64,000 nt of DNA. Origin: Seohaeicola zhoushanensis. GTDB taxonomy: Bacteria > Pseudomonadota > Alphaproteobacteria > Rhodobacterales > Rhodobacteraceae. Shown here piece after piece: positions 1 to 9,411 of this stretch. The notes below the pieces were generated by a model, which had not been told where the DNA came from, made no database searches, and was given only the letters and a program-made list of their open reading frames with translations. The DNA lies in assembly GCF_014656415.1 (NCBI RefSeq), contig NZ_BNCJ01000015.1, positions 1 to 64,000 of the forward strand, given 5' to 3'. The stretch's first letter is position 1, and each line of letters opens with the position of its first letter. Position numbers and translations under genes: made by a program.

Positions 1-18
1 CACAGGCCGGAATAGACA

Positions 19-59
19 GGGGGAGTCGCGCCGCAGGCGCGGCGGGGGCAGCGCCCCCG
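19..59 (-). repeat. Dispersed GC-hairpin repeat, copy A
   Basis: This 41-nt stretch is the reverse complement of the repeat core at 13911-13950, with a single clear mismatch. It folds as two hairpins, a GGGGGC/GCCCCC pair and a GCGCCGCAGGCGC stem. The AT-rich tail carried by the other copies is absent here. It lies upstream of the aminotransferase gene. Similar elements occur between genes elsewhere in the window (13911-13981 and 30140-30210). Confidence 0.75.
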
Positions 60-144
60 ATGCGACCTCGACGCCTGCGTGGAAATTGGGGTTAACATGC
101 CACCGCACCAGGCATAGTCTCCGCGGCAACACAGGAGACCCCAC

Positions 145-1464
145 ATGTCCCACGTCTTTCCCCGCCATTCCAAGCTGAACCCGCCCGTCGCCGTCGGCGG
201 CGAGGGCTGCTACCTGATCGACTCGACCGGCAAGCGCTATCTCGACGGATCTGGCGGCGCGGCGGTGAGTTGCCTGGGGCATGGCGACAAGGAGGTCGCC
301 GCCGCCATCAAGGCGCAGATCGACACCCTGGCCTTCGCCCATACCGGCTTCTTCACCTCGGAACCCGCCGAGGCGCTGGCCGACCTGCTGATCGAACATG
401 CGCCGGCTGGCCTGGACCGGGTCTATTTCGTCTCGGGCGGGTCCGAGGCGACCGAGGCGGCGATCAAGCTGGCACGGCAATATTTCGTCGAGAAGGGCGA
501 GCCCAAGCGCGGCAAGCTGATCGCGCGCAAGCAGAGCTACCACGGCAATACCATCGGCGCGCTGAGCGCGGGGGGCAACGAATGGCGGCGCGCGCAGTTC
601 GGGCCGCTGCTGCTGGACGTCTCGCACATCGACCCCTGCTATGAATACCGCCTGCGCCGTGACGACGAGAGCGCCGAAGCCTATGGGTTGCGCGCCGCCC
701 AGGCGCTGGAGGACGAGATCCTGCGGCTGGGCCCCGAGACGGTCATGGCCTTCATGGCCGAGCCGGTGGTCGGTGCGACCGCCGGCGCGGTGCCACCGGC
801 GCCTGGCTATTTCAGGCGAATCCGCGAGATCTGCGACAAGTATGGCGTGCTGCTGATCCTCGACGAGGTGATGTGCGGCATGGGTCGCACCGGCACGCTC
901 TTCGCCTGCGAGCAGGACGGGGTGGCGCCGGATATCCTCTGCATCGCCAAGGGGCTGGGCGCGGGCTACCAGCCGGTGGGGGCGATGCTTTGCACCGCCG
1001 ATATCTATGACACCCTGGCCGCCGGGTCGGGTTTCTTCCAGCACGGGCATACCTATATCGGCCATCCGGTGGCGACGGCGGCGGGGCTGGCGGTGGTGCG
1101 CGCGTTGCTGGGGCGCGGGCTGGTCGGCCGGGCCGCCCGCCAGGGCGAGACCTTGATGCGCAAGCTGACCGAGCGGTTCGGCCAGCACCCGCATGTGGGC
1201 GACATCCGCGGGCGGGGCATGTTCCGCGGCATCGAACTGGTCGCCGACCGCGATACCAAGGCGCCCTTCGACCCTGGGAAGGGCGTGGCGGGCAAGATCA
1301 AGAAAGCGGCCTTCGAGGCCGGGCTGATCTGTTACCCGATGTCGGGCACCATCGACGGCAAGACCGGCGACCACGTGCTGCTGGCGCCGCCCTTCATCAT
1401 CGAGGACGCGCAGCTGGACGAGCTGACCGACAAGCTGGCGCTGGCGATCGAAGCGGCGATCTGA
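145..1464 (+). CDS. Class III (PLP-dependent) aminotransferase
   Basis: A 439-residue fold-type I aminotransferase of the omega/class III group, full length for the family. It transfers an amino group from an amine or omega-amino acid to a keto acid in the cytoplasm. The family pattern is clear: a GSEATEAA phosphate-binding segment near residue 98, LILDEVMCGMGRTG with the cofactor Asp near 240, and the Schiff-base lysine K269 in IAKGLGAGYQPVGA. An AGGAGA ribosome site lies just upstream of the ATG. It stands alone ahead of the glycine riboswitch and the gcv genes, so a link to glycine or one-carbon metabolism is only positional. The substrate cannot be read from sequence; diamino acid, beta-alanine/pyruvate and taurine transaminases share this architecture. 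Confidence 0.9.
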   Translation: MSHVFPRHSKLNPPVAVGGEGCYLIDSTGKRYLDGSGGAAVSCLGHGDKEVAAAIKAQIDTLAFAHTGFFTSEPAEALADLLIEHAPAGLDRVYFVSGGSEATEAAIKLARQYFVEKGEPKRGKLIARKQSYHGNTIGALSAGGNEWRRAQFGPLLLDVSHIDPCYEYRLRRDDESAEAYGLRAAQALEDEILRLGPETVMAFMAEPVVGATAGAVPPAPGYFRRIREICDKYGVLLILDEVMCGMGRTGTLFACEQDGVAPDILCIAKGLGAGYQPVGAMLCTADIYDTLAAGSGFFQHGHTYIGHPVATAAGLAVVRALLGRGLVGRAARQGETLMRKLTERFGQHPHVGDIRGRGMFRGIELVADRDTKAPFDPGKGVAGKIKKAAFEAGLICYPMSGTIDGKTGDHVLLAPPFIIEDAQLDELTDKLALAIEAAI

Positions 1465-1484
1465 GCCGCGGGCAGCAGCCCTTG

Positions 1485-1523
1485 CCCCTTCGACGCGAGA
1501 CCTGTCGTTTCGCGTCGAAGGGG
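1485..1523 (+). terminator. Strong hairpin downstream of the aminotransferase gene
   Basis: A perfect 14-bp stem (CCCCTTCGACGCGA pairing with 1510-1523) with an 11-nt loop starts 21 nt after the stop codon. There is no real U-tract, only CTTGCCGGGTTTCC. It is therefore either a weak intrinsic terminator or a 3'-end stabiliser separating the aminotransferase transcript from the riboswitch. Confidence 0.55.
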
Positions 1524-1555
1524 CTTGCCGGGTTTCCACCTCGCTGCTATCGAGG

Positions 1556-1718
1556 CGGCGCGAATGTGGGAGAACCGGCCGAGAGACCGGTGCCGAAGGA
1601 GCAACCGCCCCGGAAACTCTCAGGCGAATGGACCGCATCTCGCATCGGAACTCTGGAGAGACCCCGCGAGGGGCGCCGAAGGGATAACGATCTCAGGCGA
1701 AAGGACAGAGGGGGCATC
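1556..1718 (+). promoter_or_regulatory. Tandem glycine riboswitch (two aptamers) upstream of gcvT
   Basis: Two glycine aptamers follow one another. The first (about 1563-1640) has GTGGGAGAACCG, a GCCGAAGGAGCAA core and ACTCTCAGGCGAATGGACCGC. The second (about 1641-1718) has ACTCTGGAGAGACCCC, GCGCCGAAGGGATAACG and TCTCAGGCGAAAGGACAGAGG. The GCCGAAGG and CTCAGGCRAAaGGACAG cores are the diagnostic conserved parts of the class. Glycine binding normally switches the gcv operon on. The expression platform would lie in 1719-1802, where CCGCG(C)ACC-GAAA-GGTCGCGG (1723-1743) forms a GAAA-capped hairpin just before gcvT. Confidence 0.95.
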
Positions 1719-1802
1719 GCTGCCGCGCACCGAAAGGTCGCGGGATTTGGGATGCCGGAATGTTTCCTTGAGAATCATGCCGGGCTTGGCTTTGGATTGG
1801 TC

Positions 1803-2924
1803 ATGACCGACTTGCTGACGACGCCGCTGCACGCGCTTCACCTTGAACTGGGGGCCAAGATGGTGCCCTTCGCCGGCTATGACATGCCGGTGCAATATCC
1901 GGCCGGGATCATGGCCGAGCACCAGCACACGCGTGCCAAGGCCGGGCTGTTCGATGTCAGCCACATGGGCCAGGTGATCCTCTCGGGCAAATCCTGGGAA
2001 GAGATTGCGGCGGCCTTCGAGACGCTGGTGCCGATGGATGTGCTGGGGCTGGGCGAGGGCCGGCAGCGGTACGGGCTGTTCACCGATCCCGACGGCGGCA
2101 TTCTCGATGACCTGATGTTCGCCAACCGGGGCGACCACCTGTTCGTGGTGGTGAACGCGGCCTGCAAGGCCGATGACATCGCCCATATGACGGCGCATCT
2201 GAAGGGTGTCACCGTGACCCCCGTGACCGACCGCGCGCTGATCGCGCTGCAGGGGCCGGCGGCCGAGGCGGTGCTGGCGGCGCTGGCGCCGGCGGTGGCG
2301 GGCATGACCTTCATGGACGTGGCCACGGTCGAGATCGACGGCGCGGAGTGCTGGGTGAGCCGGTCGGGCTATACCGGCGAGGACGGTTACGAGATCTCGG
2401 TGCCCGAGGCCGCCGCCGAGGCGCTGGCGCGCCGACTGCTGGAGCATCCGGACGTGATGCCGATCGGCCTTGGGGCGCGCGACAGCCTGCGGCTGGAGGC
2501 GGGGCTTTGCCTCTATGGCCACGACATCGACGGCGACACGCTGCCGGCCGAGGCCGGGCTGACCTGGGCGATCCAGAAGGTGCGCCGTTCGGGCGGCAAG
2601 CGCGCCGGCGGCTTCCCCGGCGCCGAGGCGGTGCTGGCGCAGATCGAGAATGGCCCCGAGCGGCGGCGCGTCGGACTGCGCCCCGAGGGGCGCGCGCCGA
2701 TGCGCGAGGGCGTCGAACTGTTCGAGGCCGAGAGCGGCGGACAGGCCGTCGGGCGGATCACCTCGGGCGGCTTCGGGCCGACGGTGGGCGCGCCGGTGGC
2801 CATGGGCTATGTCCCCGCGCGGCTGGCCGCGCCGGGAACGAGGCTGTTCGGCGAAGTGCGCGGCAAGCGCCTGCCGGCGGTGGTGGAAAAGCTGCCCTTC
2901 GTGGCGGCCGGGTTCAAGCGATAG
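1803..2924 (+). CDS. gcvT: Aminomethyltransferase, T protein of the glycine cleavage system
   Basis: Takes the aminomethyl group from the lipoyl arm of GcvH, releasing ammonia and forming 5,10-methylene-tetrahydrofolate. The 373-residue product has the usual length and begins [19 protein letters not shown], the standard GcvT N-terminus. [19 protein letters not shown] and [13 protein letters not shown] are the family's folate-binding and barrel motifs, and the GCV_T C-terminal domain follows residue 290. An in-frame ATG at 1752 would add 17 residues unlike the family, so 1803 is preferred although its ribosome site is weak. First gene of the riboswitch-controlled gcvT-gcvH-SRPBCC-gcvP operon. 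Confidence 0.96.
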   Translation: MTDLLTTPLHALHLELGAKMVPFAGYDMPVQYPAGIMAEHQHTRAKAGLFDVSHMGQVILSGKSWEEIAAAFETLVPMDVLGLGEGRQRYGLFTDPDGGILDDLMFANRGDHLFVVVNAACKADDIAHMTAHLKGVTVTPVTDRALIALQGPAAEAVLAALAPAVAGMTFMDVATVEIDGAECWVSRSGYTGEDGYEISVPEAAAEALARRLLEHPDVMPIGLGARDSLRLEAGLCLYGHDIDGDTLPAEAGLTWAIQKVRRSGGKRAGGFPGAEAVLAQIENGPERRRVGLRPEGRAPMREGVELFEAESGGQAVGRITSGGFGPTVGAPVAMGYVPARLAAPGTRLFGEVRGKRLPAVVEKLPFVAAGFKR

Positions 2925-2946
2925 TCAAAAGAGAGGGACATCCCAG

Positions 2947-3309
2947 ATGAAGTTCACCGAGGAACACGAGTGGCTGCTCGAGGAAGGCGATCTGATCGTC
3001 GTCGGCATCACCGAATACGCTGCCGAGCAGCTGGGCGATATCGTCTTCGTCGAGCTGCCCGAAGAGGGCACACAGGTCAGCAAGGACGACGAGATCGTGG
3101 TGATCGAGAGCGTCAAGGCCGCCTCGGACATCCTCGCGCCGCTCGACGGCGAAATCGTCGAGGTGAACTCGGCGCTGGTCGACAACCCGGCCAAGGTGAA
3201 CGAGGACCCGATGGGCGACGGCTGGTTCTTCAAGATCAAGCCGGCGGACCTGTCGCCGATGAAGGACTACATGGACGACGCCGCCTACAAGGATTTCATC
3301 GGCGAATGA
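2947..3309 (+). CDS. gcvH: Glycine cleavage system H protein (lipoyl carrier)
   Basis: A 120-residue lipoyl-domain protein that shuttles the aminomethyl intermediate between GcvP, GcvT and lipoamide dehydrogenase. The lipoylation site is K57 in the hairpin motif ESVKAASD, and the N-terminal [10 protein letters not shown] and the DGWFFKIK end are typical. It follows gcvT by 22 nt with AGAGAGGGACA as ribosome site. Its stop overlaps the next gene's ATG (ATGA at 3306-3309), so the SRPBCC gene is translationally coupled to it. Confidence 0.96.
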   Translation: MKFTEEHEWLLEEGDLIVVGITEYAAEQLGDIVFVELPEEGTQVSKDDEIVVIESVKAASDILAPLDGEIVEVNSALVDNPAKVNEDPMGDGWFFKIKPADLSPMKDYMDDAAYKDFIGE

Positions 3310-3785
3310 CCGGGCGCACCGACAGCGCAAGCCGCCTTGTGGCGGCCCCGGCGGCGGCGGCCTATGCGGCGCAGCTCGATCCGGGCGCGCTGGCGGAGTG
3401 GCTGCCCCCCGACGGGATGGCGCTGGAAGTGCAGCGGCTGGAGCCGCGGCCGGGCGGCGCCGTCGAGATGGTGCTCACCTACGTCGGGGCGGATCCAACC
3501 AATGCCAAGAGCGGCGCGGACCGGGACGTGGTGCGCGGCCGTTTCGTGGCCCTGGAGCCGGGACGGCGGGTCGTGCAGGACATGGATTTCGTCAGCGACG
3601 ACCCGGCCTATTCCGGCACCATGCGGATGACCTGGGACATTGTCCCCGAGGGCGCGGGCACGCGCGTCACCGTCACCGCCGAGAACGTGCCACCGGGGAT
3701 AAGCGCCGAGGATCACGCGGCGGGGCTGAATGCCTCGCTCGCCAACCTCGCGCGTCATCTCGAAGCGCCTCTGGGGCGCCCGTGA
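3306..3785 (+). CDS. SRPBCC (START/Bet v1-like, AHSA1-type) domain protein
   Basis: A 159-residue protein with the features of the SRPBCC fold: a start of the type [14 protein letters not shown], a central run of alternating hydrophobic strands (residues 45-105), the segment [29 protein letters not shown], and a C-terminal helix ending NLARHLEAP. Such proteins bind small hydrophobic ligands in a cavity; no catalytic residues can be assigned. Its start codon overlaps the gcvH stop, and gcvP follows 67 nt later, so it is embedded in the glycine cleavage operon. That placement suggests an accessory role or simple co-expression; no function in glycine cleavage is known to me. Confidence 0.75.
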   Translation: MTGRTDSASRLVAAPAAAAYAAQLDPGALAEWLPPDGMALEVQRLEPRPGGAVEMVLTYVGADPTNAKSGADRDVVRGRFVALEPGRRVVQDMDFVSDDPAYSGTMRMTWDIVPEGAGTRVTVTAENVPPGISAEDHAAGLNASLANLARHLEAPLGRP

Positions 3786-3852
3786 TTTTCAAGCCTGCCG
3801 GAGGTCGCAAGACCGCACCGGCGCCAAGCGACCGCTGAACTGGGATCGGATC

Positions 3853-6702
3853 ATGACCTATACCCCTACCGACTATCTGCCCTATGATTTCGCCAACCGC
3901 CGCCACATCGGCCCCTCGCCGGCCGAGATGGAGGACATGTTCGCGGTGCTGGGGGTGCGCGATCTCGACCAGCTGATCGACGAGACGGTGCCCGCCTCGA
4001 TCCGGCAGGTGGAGCCGCTGGACTTCGGCAAGCCCAAGTCCGAGCGCGAACTGCTGTGGCACATGGCGCAGGTGGCCAAGAAGAACAAGGTTCTGACCTC
4101 GCTGATCGGCCAGGGCTATCACGGCACGGTCACGCCGCCGGCGATCCAGCGCAACATCCTGGAGAACCCGGCCTGGTACACCGCCTATACGCCCTATCAG
4201 CCCGAGATTTCGCAGGGCCGCCTCGAAGCCCTGCTGAACTACCAGACCATGGTCAGCGACCTGACCGGGCTGGAAATCGCCAATGCCTCGCTGCTCGACG
4301 AAGGCACCGCCTGCGCCGAAGCGATGACCATGGCGCAGCGGGTCGCCAAGTCGAAGGCCAACGCCTTCTTCGTCGACGAGAACTGCCACCCGCAGAACAT
4401 CGCGGTGATCCGGACGCGGGCAAAGCCGCTGGGGATCGAGGTGATTGTCGGCGCGCCGGATGACCTTGACGCGAGCAAGGTCTTTGGCGCGATCTTCCAG
4501 TATCCGGGCACCCACGGCCACCTGCGCGACTTCACCGACGAGATCGCGGCGCTGCACGCCGCGGGCGCGGTGGGCGTGGTCTCGGCCGATCCGCTGGCGC
4601 TCTGCCTGCTGAAGGAGCCGGGCGCGATGGGGGCCGACATTGCCGTTGGCAGCACCCAGCGGTTCGGCGTGCCGATGGGCTATGGCGGGCCGCACGCGGC
4701 CTATATGGCGACCAAGCAGCAGTATGCGCGCTCCATGCCGGGCCGTCTGGTCGGCGTCAGCATCGACAGCCACGGCAACCGCGCCTATCGCCTGTCGCTG
4801 CAGACCCGCGAACAGCACATCCGCCGCGAGAAGGCGACCTCGAACGTCTGCACCGCGCAGGCGCTGCTGGCGGTGATGGCCTCGTTCTATGCCGTCTTCC
4901 ACGGCCCCGAGGGGCTGCGCGCCATCGCCCAGCGCATCCACCGCAAGACCGTGAGGCTGGCGCGCGGGCTGGAGGCGGCGGGCTTCAAGGTCGAGCCGAA
5001 GGAATTCTTCGACACCATCACTGTGGACGTGGGCCTGCTGCAGCAGGGCGTGCTGCTCTCGGCGGTGCGCGAGGGCGTGAACCTGCGCCGCGTGGGCGAG
5101 ACCAAGGTGGGCATCACGCTCGACGAGCTGACCCGCCCCGCGACGATCGAGGCGGTCTGGCGCGCCTTCGGGATCATCCTGGAGGACAAGGATTTCACGC
5201 CCGACTACCGCCTGCCCGACGGGTTGCTGCGGCAATCGGCTTATCTGACCCACCCGATCTTCCACATGAACCGGGCCGAGACCGAGATGATGCGCTACAT
5301 GCGCCGCCTCGCCGACCGCGACCTGGCGCTGGACCGGGCGATGATTCCGCTGGGGTCCTGCACGATGAAGCTGAACTCGGCCGCCGAGATGATGCCGGTG
5401 ACCTGGCCCGAGTTCGGCCAGCTGCACCCCTTCGTTCCGGCCGACCAGGCCGAAGGCTATGCCGAGCTGATCGGCGACCTGAGCCAGAAGCTCTGCGACA
5501 TCACCGGCTATGCGGCGATCTCGATGCAGCCGAACTCGGGCGCGCAGGGGGAATATGCCGGGCTGCTGACCATCGCCGCCTGGCACGAGGCGCAGGGCAA
5601 CGGGCATCGCAACGTCTGCCTGATCCCGACCAGCGCGCATGGCACCAACCCGGCCTCGGCGCAGATGGTCGGCTGGAAGGTGGTGCCGGTGAAGTCGACC
5701 GAGAACGGCGACATCGACCTCGAGGACTTCCGCGCCAAGGCCGAGCAATACGCCGAGACGCTGGCGGGCTGCATGATCACCTATCCCTCGACGCATGGCG
5801 TCTTCGAGGAGACGGTGAAGGAGGTCTGCGACATCACCCATGCCCACGGCGGCCAGGTCTATATCGACGGCGCCAACATGAACGCGATGGTCGGGCTGGC
5901 GCGGCCGGGCGACCTGGGTGGCGACGTGTCCCACCTGAACCTGCACAAGACCTTCTGCATCCCGCATGGCGGCGGCGGCCCCGGCATGGGACCGATCGGC
6001 GTGAAGCCGCACCTGGTGCCGCACCTGCCGGGCCACCCCGAGACCGGCGGCACCGAGGGGCCGGTCTCCTCGGCGCCCTTCGGGTCGCCCTCGTTGCTGC
6101 CGATCAGCTGGGCCTATTGCCTGATGATGGGCGGCGAGGGGCTGACCCAGGCGACGCGTGTGGCGATCCTGAACGCCAATTACATCGCGCGGCGGCTGGA
6201 GGGAGCCTACAAGGTGCTCTACCGCGGCAAGCAGGGCCGGGTCGCGCATGAGTGCATCATCGACACCCGCCCCTTCGCCGAAAGCGCCGGGGTGACGGTG
6301 GACGATATCGCCAAGCGTCTGATCGACAACGGCTTCCACGCGCCGACGATGAGCTGGCCGGTGGCGGGCACGCTGATGATCGAGCCGACCGAGAGCGAGA
6401 CCAAGGCCGAACTCGACCGCTTCTGCACCGCCATGCTGGCGATCCGCGAGGAGATCCGCGAGATCGAGGAAGGCAAGATCGACAAGGCCAACAACCCGCT
6501 GAAGAACGCGCCGCACACGATGGAAGACCTCGTGCGCGACTGGGACCGGCCCTATAGCCGCGAACAGGGCTGCTTCCCGCCGGGGGCCTTCCGGGTCGAC
6601 AAATACTGGCCGCCGGTCAACCGCGTCGACAACGTCTGGGGCGACCGCAACCTGACCTGCACCTGCCCGCCGATGGAGGCCTATGCCGACGCGGCGGAAT
6701 AG
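3853..6702 (+). CDS. gcvP: Glycine dehydrogenase (decarboxylating), fused P protein
   Basis: The 949-residue PLP enzyme decarboxylates glycine and passes the aminomethyl group to the GcvH lipoyl arm. Both halves typical of the homodimeric form are present: a non-catalytic N-terminal half starting at [17 protein letters not shown] and the catalytic C-terminal half. The PLP lysine is K699 in [19 protein letters not shown], and [10 protein letters not shown] and the [10 protein letters not shown] segment are conserved. An in-frame ATG at 3730 would run back into the SRPBCC gene and adds sequence unlike the family, so 3853 is chosen. Last core enzyme of the gcv operon. The fourth component, lipoamide dehydrogenase, is not encoded in this window. 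Confidence 0.96.
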   Translation: MTYTPTDYLPYDFANRRHIGPSPAEMEDMFAVLGVRDLDQLIDETVPASIRQVEPLDFGKPKSERELLWHMAQVAKKNKVLTSLIGQGYHGTVTPPAIQRNILENPAWYTAYTPYQPEISQGRLEALLNYQTMVSDLTGLEIANASLLDEGTACAEAMTMAQRVAKSKANAFFVDENCHPQNIAVIRTRAKPLGIEVIVGAPDDLDASKVFGAIFQYPGTHGHLRDFTDEIAALHAAGAVGVVSADPLALCLLKEPGAMGADIAVGSTQRFGVPMGYGGPHAAYMATKQQYARSMPGRLVGVSIDSHGNRAYRLSLQTREQHIRREKATSNVCTAQALLAVMASFYAVFHGPEGLRAIAQRIHRKTVRLARGLEAAGFKVEPKEFFDTITVDVGLLQQGVLLSAVREGVNLRRVGETKVGITLDELTRPATIEAVWRAFGIILEDKDFTPDYRLPDGLLRQSAYLTHPIFHMNRAETEMMRYMRRLADRDLALDRAMIPLGSCTMKLNSAAEMMPVTWPEFGQLHPFVPADQAEGYAELIGDLSQKLCDITGYAAISMQPNSGAQGEYAGLLTIAAWHEAQGNGHRNVCLIPTSAHGTNPASAQMVGWKVVPVKSTENGDIDLEDFRAKAEQYAETLAGCMITYPSTHGVFEETVKEVCDITHAHGGQVYIDGANMNAMVGLARPGDLGGDVSHLNLHKTFCIPHGGGGPGMGPIGVKPHLVPHLPGHPETGGTEGPVSSAPFGSPSLLPISWAYCLMMGGEGLTQATRVAILNANYIARRLEGAYKVLYRGKQGRVAHECIIDTRPFAESAGVTVDDIAKRLIDNGFHAPTMSWPVAGTLMIEPTESETKAELDRFCTAMLAIREEIREIEEGKIDKANNPLKNAPHTMEDLVRDWDRPYSREQGCFPPGAFRVDKYWPPVNRVDNVWGDRNLTCTCPPMEAYADAAE

Positions 6703-7743
6703 GTGATCGGACGGCTGCTCCGGCTGACGCCCTTCGCGGCGTCGCTGGGGCTCACGCTCTGGGCCCTGGCCCAGAGCCCCTTCGCCGAGCCGCTGGTGCA
6801 GGCCACGGCCGTGCAGGCCGAGCGCGCCCTGAACCGGGCGCTTACCGCACGGGTCAACCCTGCCTGGCTCGAAACGGAGATGGCGGCGGCGCTGGAGGCC
6901 GGCGATCTCGACCGTGTCGAGACGCTGGAACTGGTGGCCGGCGATGTCGGGCTGGCGCTGCCCGAGGCGGAGCGGGTGGCGGCGCTGAAGGCCGAGCGGA
7001 GCGGCTGGCTCGCCCAGGCCGGGACCTGCGGCCTCTGCATGGCCGATATCGCCGCCTGCCCCTCGGTTTCCCACATGATGGCCTGCGGGATGCCCTTCGA
7101 ACTGACGCCGCTGGGCGACGCCAATGCCCTGCGCCGCGCCGGCATGGCCATGCTTGAGGGCGAGGAAGTCGACCGGCTGGAGGTGACGCTTGCCGTGGTC
7201 GGCCTTGGCGCGACGGCGGCGATCCTGGTCTCGGGCGGCACCTCGACCACGGTGAAGGCGGGGGCGACGGTGCTGCGCGTGGGTCGGCGGCTCGGCACGG
7301 TGACGCCGGAGTTCCTGCGGCTGCTGACACGGCTCGCCGATGTCGATCTGAAGCCGGCGCTGCTGCTGCCCTATGCGCGCGGGGCGGCGCGGCTCGACGA
7401 GGTGGTCGACACCGCGAAGCTGGCCCGGATCGAAGGCGTTGCCGGCGACCTGGCCCGCGTGGCCGGCAATACCTCGGTCGGCGACGGCGTGCTGCTGCTG
7501 CGCCACGTCGACAGCGCCGAGGACGCGGCGCGGCTGGCCAAGGTCTCGGAGGTGGCGGGACCGAGGACGCGCGGCCTGTTCGAGGTGCTGGGCAAGAACC
7601 GGGTCTTCCGCGCGCTGGTGCGGCTCTCCGACCTCGCGCTGACGGCGGCGCTGCTGATCTGGGCGACGGCGCTCCAGGCCCTGCTGGCGCTGGCAGGCTG
7701 GCTGGGCGGGCGCGCGTTCCGGCTGGCGGTGCGCCGGCTGTGA
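6703..7743 (+). CDS. Conserved membrane protein of unknown function
   Basis: A 346-residue protein starting at a GTG directly after the gcvP stop codon, so probably read from the same transcript. An N-terminal hydrophobic segment (residues 8-24) resembles a signal anchor. A second hydrophobic stretch lies at about 158-178 (VTLAVVGLGATAAILVSGG) and a third near 312-335. A Cys-containing patch, CGLCMADIAACPSVSHMMACG (around residues 108-128), is the most distinctive feature and could be a metal or disulfide site. I recognise no named family. The last codons belong to a tandem duplication that continues downstream (7720-7963). The GTG start has no clear ribosome site and could depend on coupling to gcvP. 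Confidence 0.65.
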   Translation: MIGRLLRLTPFAASLGLTLWALAQSPFAEPLVQATAVQAERALNRALTARVNPAWLETEMAAALEAGDLDRVETLELVAGDVGLALPEAERVAALKAERSGWLAQAGTCGLCMADIAACPSVSHMMACGMPFELTPLGDANALRRAGMAMLEGEEVDRLEVTLAVVGLGATAAILVSGGTSTTVKAGATVLRVGRRLGTVTPEFLRLLTRLADVDLKPALLLPYARGAARLDEVVDTAKLARIEGVAGDLARVAGNTSVGDGVLLLRHVDSAEDAARLAKVSEVAGPRTRGLFEVLGKNRVFRALVRLSDLALTAALLIWATALQALLALAGWLGGRAFRLAVRRL

Positions 7744-7963
7744 GGTCGGGATTTTCTTTGAGTATTTTTGAAGAAGAGAAGCCTGGGGGGCGGCGCGCCT
7801 GCCTGGCGGTGCGCCTGGAGGGAGGGGTGCGGGGGCGCTTTACGAGTGGCGGTGCGCTGGCGGTGAGGACGGGAATTCCTTGAGTATTTTTGAAGAAGAG
7901 AAGCCAGGGAGGGCGGCGCGCCTGTCTGGCGGTGCGCCTGGTGGAAGCGGTGCGGGGGGCGCC
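7720..7963 (+). repeat. Tandem duplication, two units of about 122 bp
   Basis: The 307-nt gap between genes is mostly two near-identical units, roughly 7720-7841 and 7842-7963. Each contains GGCGGTGCGC...GTGAGG, then TTGAGTATTTTTGAAGAAG, then GGCGGCGCGCCTG, then CTGGCGGTGCGCCTGG. The AGTATTTTTG marker lies at 7761 and 7883. The first unit covers the last codons and TGA stop of the membrane-protein gene, so a piece of coding 3' end was duplicated with its tail. The AGTATTT-GAAGAAGAG part resembles the tail of the dispersed repeats at 13911 and 30140. Nothing else is visible in 7964-8050 before the next gene. Confidence 0.8.
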
Positions 7964-8050
7964 CTTTTGGCGCCGAAAGTCTCGGCTGCGCCTCTCTATT
8001 GCGCGGCCCCGGCCCTTGCGCCATGATCCCGCCGGACAAGGGAGACCATC

Positions 8051-8506
8051 ATGCGCAAGTTCCTCGTGGTTCTGGATGACAGCCGCGAATGCCTCAACGC
8101 GATGCGCTTTGCGGCGATGCGCGCGTCGCATACCGGGGGCGGCGTTGCCATCCTGGCGGTGATCCTGCCCGAGGAGTTCAACCACTGGATCGGCGTCGGC
8201 GACATCATGCGCGAGGAGGCGCGGGAGCGCATCACCGCGCATTTCGAGGTCTTCGCCAAGTGGATGCGCGACCGGCAGGGGGTCGACCCGGAACTGGTGA
8301 TCCGCGAGGGCGACCCGGTGACCGAGATCCTCGGCCAGATCCGGGATGACCCGGAGATCGGCGTGCTGGTGCTGGGCGCCGGGACCGACAAGAAGGGCCC
8401 CGGCCCGCTGGTCACCCAGATGAGCCGGTCCTCGGGCTCGCTGCCGATCCCGATTACCATCGTGCCCGGCGACATCTCCAAGGAAAAGCTGGAAGCGATC
8501 ACCTGA
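8051..8506 (+). CDS. Universal stress protein (UspA family)
   Basis: A 151-residue single Usp domain starting MRKFLVVLDDSRECLNAMRFA, with the beta-strand VAILAVILPEE and the terminal PIPITIVPGDIS strand. The usual ATP-binding pattern G-2x-G-9x-G-(S/T) is only roughly present, in VLGAGTDKKGPGPLVTQMSRSSGS, so it may or may not bind nucleotide. Full length for a stand-alone Usp. AAGGGAGACCATC provides the ribosome site. It converges with the hydratase gene on the other strand with only two bases between the stops. Confidence 0.85.
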   Translation: MRKFLVVLDDSRECLNAMRFAAMRASHTGGGVAILAVILPEEFNHWIGVGDIMREEARERITAHFEVFAKWMRDRQGVDPELVIREGDPVTEILGQIRDDPEIGVLVLGAGTDKKGPGPLVTQMSRSSGSLPIPITIVPGDISKEKLEAIT

Positions 8507-8508
8507 CC

Positions 8509-9297
8509 TCAGGCAAAGCGCGCCTCGGCGGGCGGCAGGTCGAGGCCGTCGAGTTCGGCGCGCCAGACCTGCCCAGGCGCGACGTCGAAGGCGCGGGTGA
8601 GCGAGCCGGTGGAGACCATCTCGCCCGGCGCCAGCGGCGGGCTGCCCTCCTCGGCGAGCAGCTCCACCAGGTGGGCGAGCGCGGCCAGCGGGCCATGCGT
8701 CATCACGTCGGAACTGTCGCCGTGCCCGGCCACCGCGCCGTTGCACCAGAGCGTGACGCGGAAGCCGTCGAGCTGGCGGGCCAGCGGCGCGACCGGGTGG
8801 AAGCCCCCCGGCAGCAGCGCCCCGTGCAGCGCGCCGCAGGCCACCGTATCGGCCGGACGGAAGCGCCAGCCGGGAAAGGGCGAGGTGACCACCTCGAAGC
8901 CGAAAGCCAGGCCCGAGAGGCAGGCCAGCAGCGCCTCGGGCGCCAGGCCGGGGCGCGGGGTGGCGCCGATGCGGAAGATGATCTCGGGTTCGATCTTGGG
9001 TTCGTTCAGACCATCCAGCGGCAGCGGCGCGGCGGCGTCATGGCAGGTGCTGTCCCAGACCGGCCCCCAGATCGGCGCGTGCACGCCGTATTCCTCCCAG
9101 AGGCGGCGGTTGGTGAAGCCGATCTTGCGGCCGACCATGCGCTCGCCCCTGTCGGCGCGCAGGCGGGTGATCTCGGCCGAGACGGCGGTGCCGGCAGCGA
9201 GGTCGAAGCCGGGGTCGGCATCGGTCAGCGGCGGCAGCGTGGCGCCGCTGTCGCGCGCCGCGAGAAGGCGCCGCGCCCGTGTCGTTGTGGTCTCCAT
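8509..9297 (-). CDS. 2-keto-4-pentenoate hydratase / fumarylacetoacetate hydrolase-family protein
   Basis: A 262-residue cytoplasmic protein of the hydratase branch of the FAH superfamily, which hydrates or cleaves 2-oxo acid intermediates using a bound divalent metal. Supporting segments are GERMVGRKIGFTNR, IEPEIIFRIGATP (acidic metal-binding E-x-E), LAFGFEVVTSPFP, and ALAHLVELLAEEGSPPLAPGEMVSTGSLT near the C-terminus, where the LxPGxxxxTG pattern is typical. The ATG at 9297 is preceded by a good GGGGAGGGAAG ribosome site; the frame stays open far upstream, across the nfu gene, but without family similarity. No catabolic partners are adjacent, so the substrate is unknown. Confidence 0.8.
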   Translation of the reverse strand: METTTTRARRLLAARDSGATLPPLTDADPGFDLAAGTAVSAEITRLRADRGERMVGRKIGFTNRRLWEEYGVHAPIWGPVWDSTCHDAAAPLPLDGLNEPKIEPEIIFRIGATPRPGLAPEALLACLSGLAFGFEVVTSPFPGWRFRPADTVACGALHGALLPGGFHPVAPLARQLDGFRVTLWCNGAVAGHGDSSDVMTHGPLAALAHLVELLAEEGSPPLAPGEMVSTGSLTRAFDVAPGQVWRAELDGLDLPPAEARFA

Positions 9298-9411
9298 TCT
9301 TCCCTCCCCTGTCGGCTCGCTTCGGCCGCGCGACCAGATTAGAATGGTTCCAATCCTTGACTTGCCCGCCCGCGAGGCGCATATCCGAGTGGAACCGTAG
9401 GGAACCCGATC

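Noticed and set aside
3673-7506. A 1277-codon open frame on the minus strand antisense to gcvP
   Set aside because: It mirrors gcvP and the next gene, is very rich in Arg, His, Gln and Gly, and has no recognisable domain. Long antisense frames are expected in GC-rich coding DNA.
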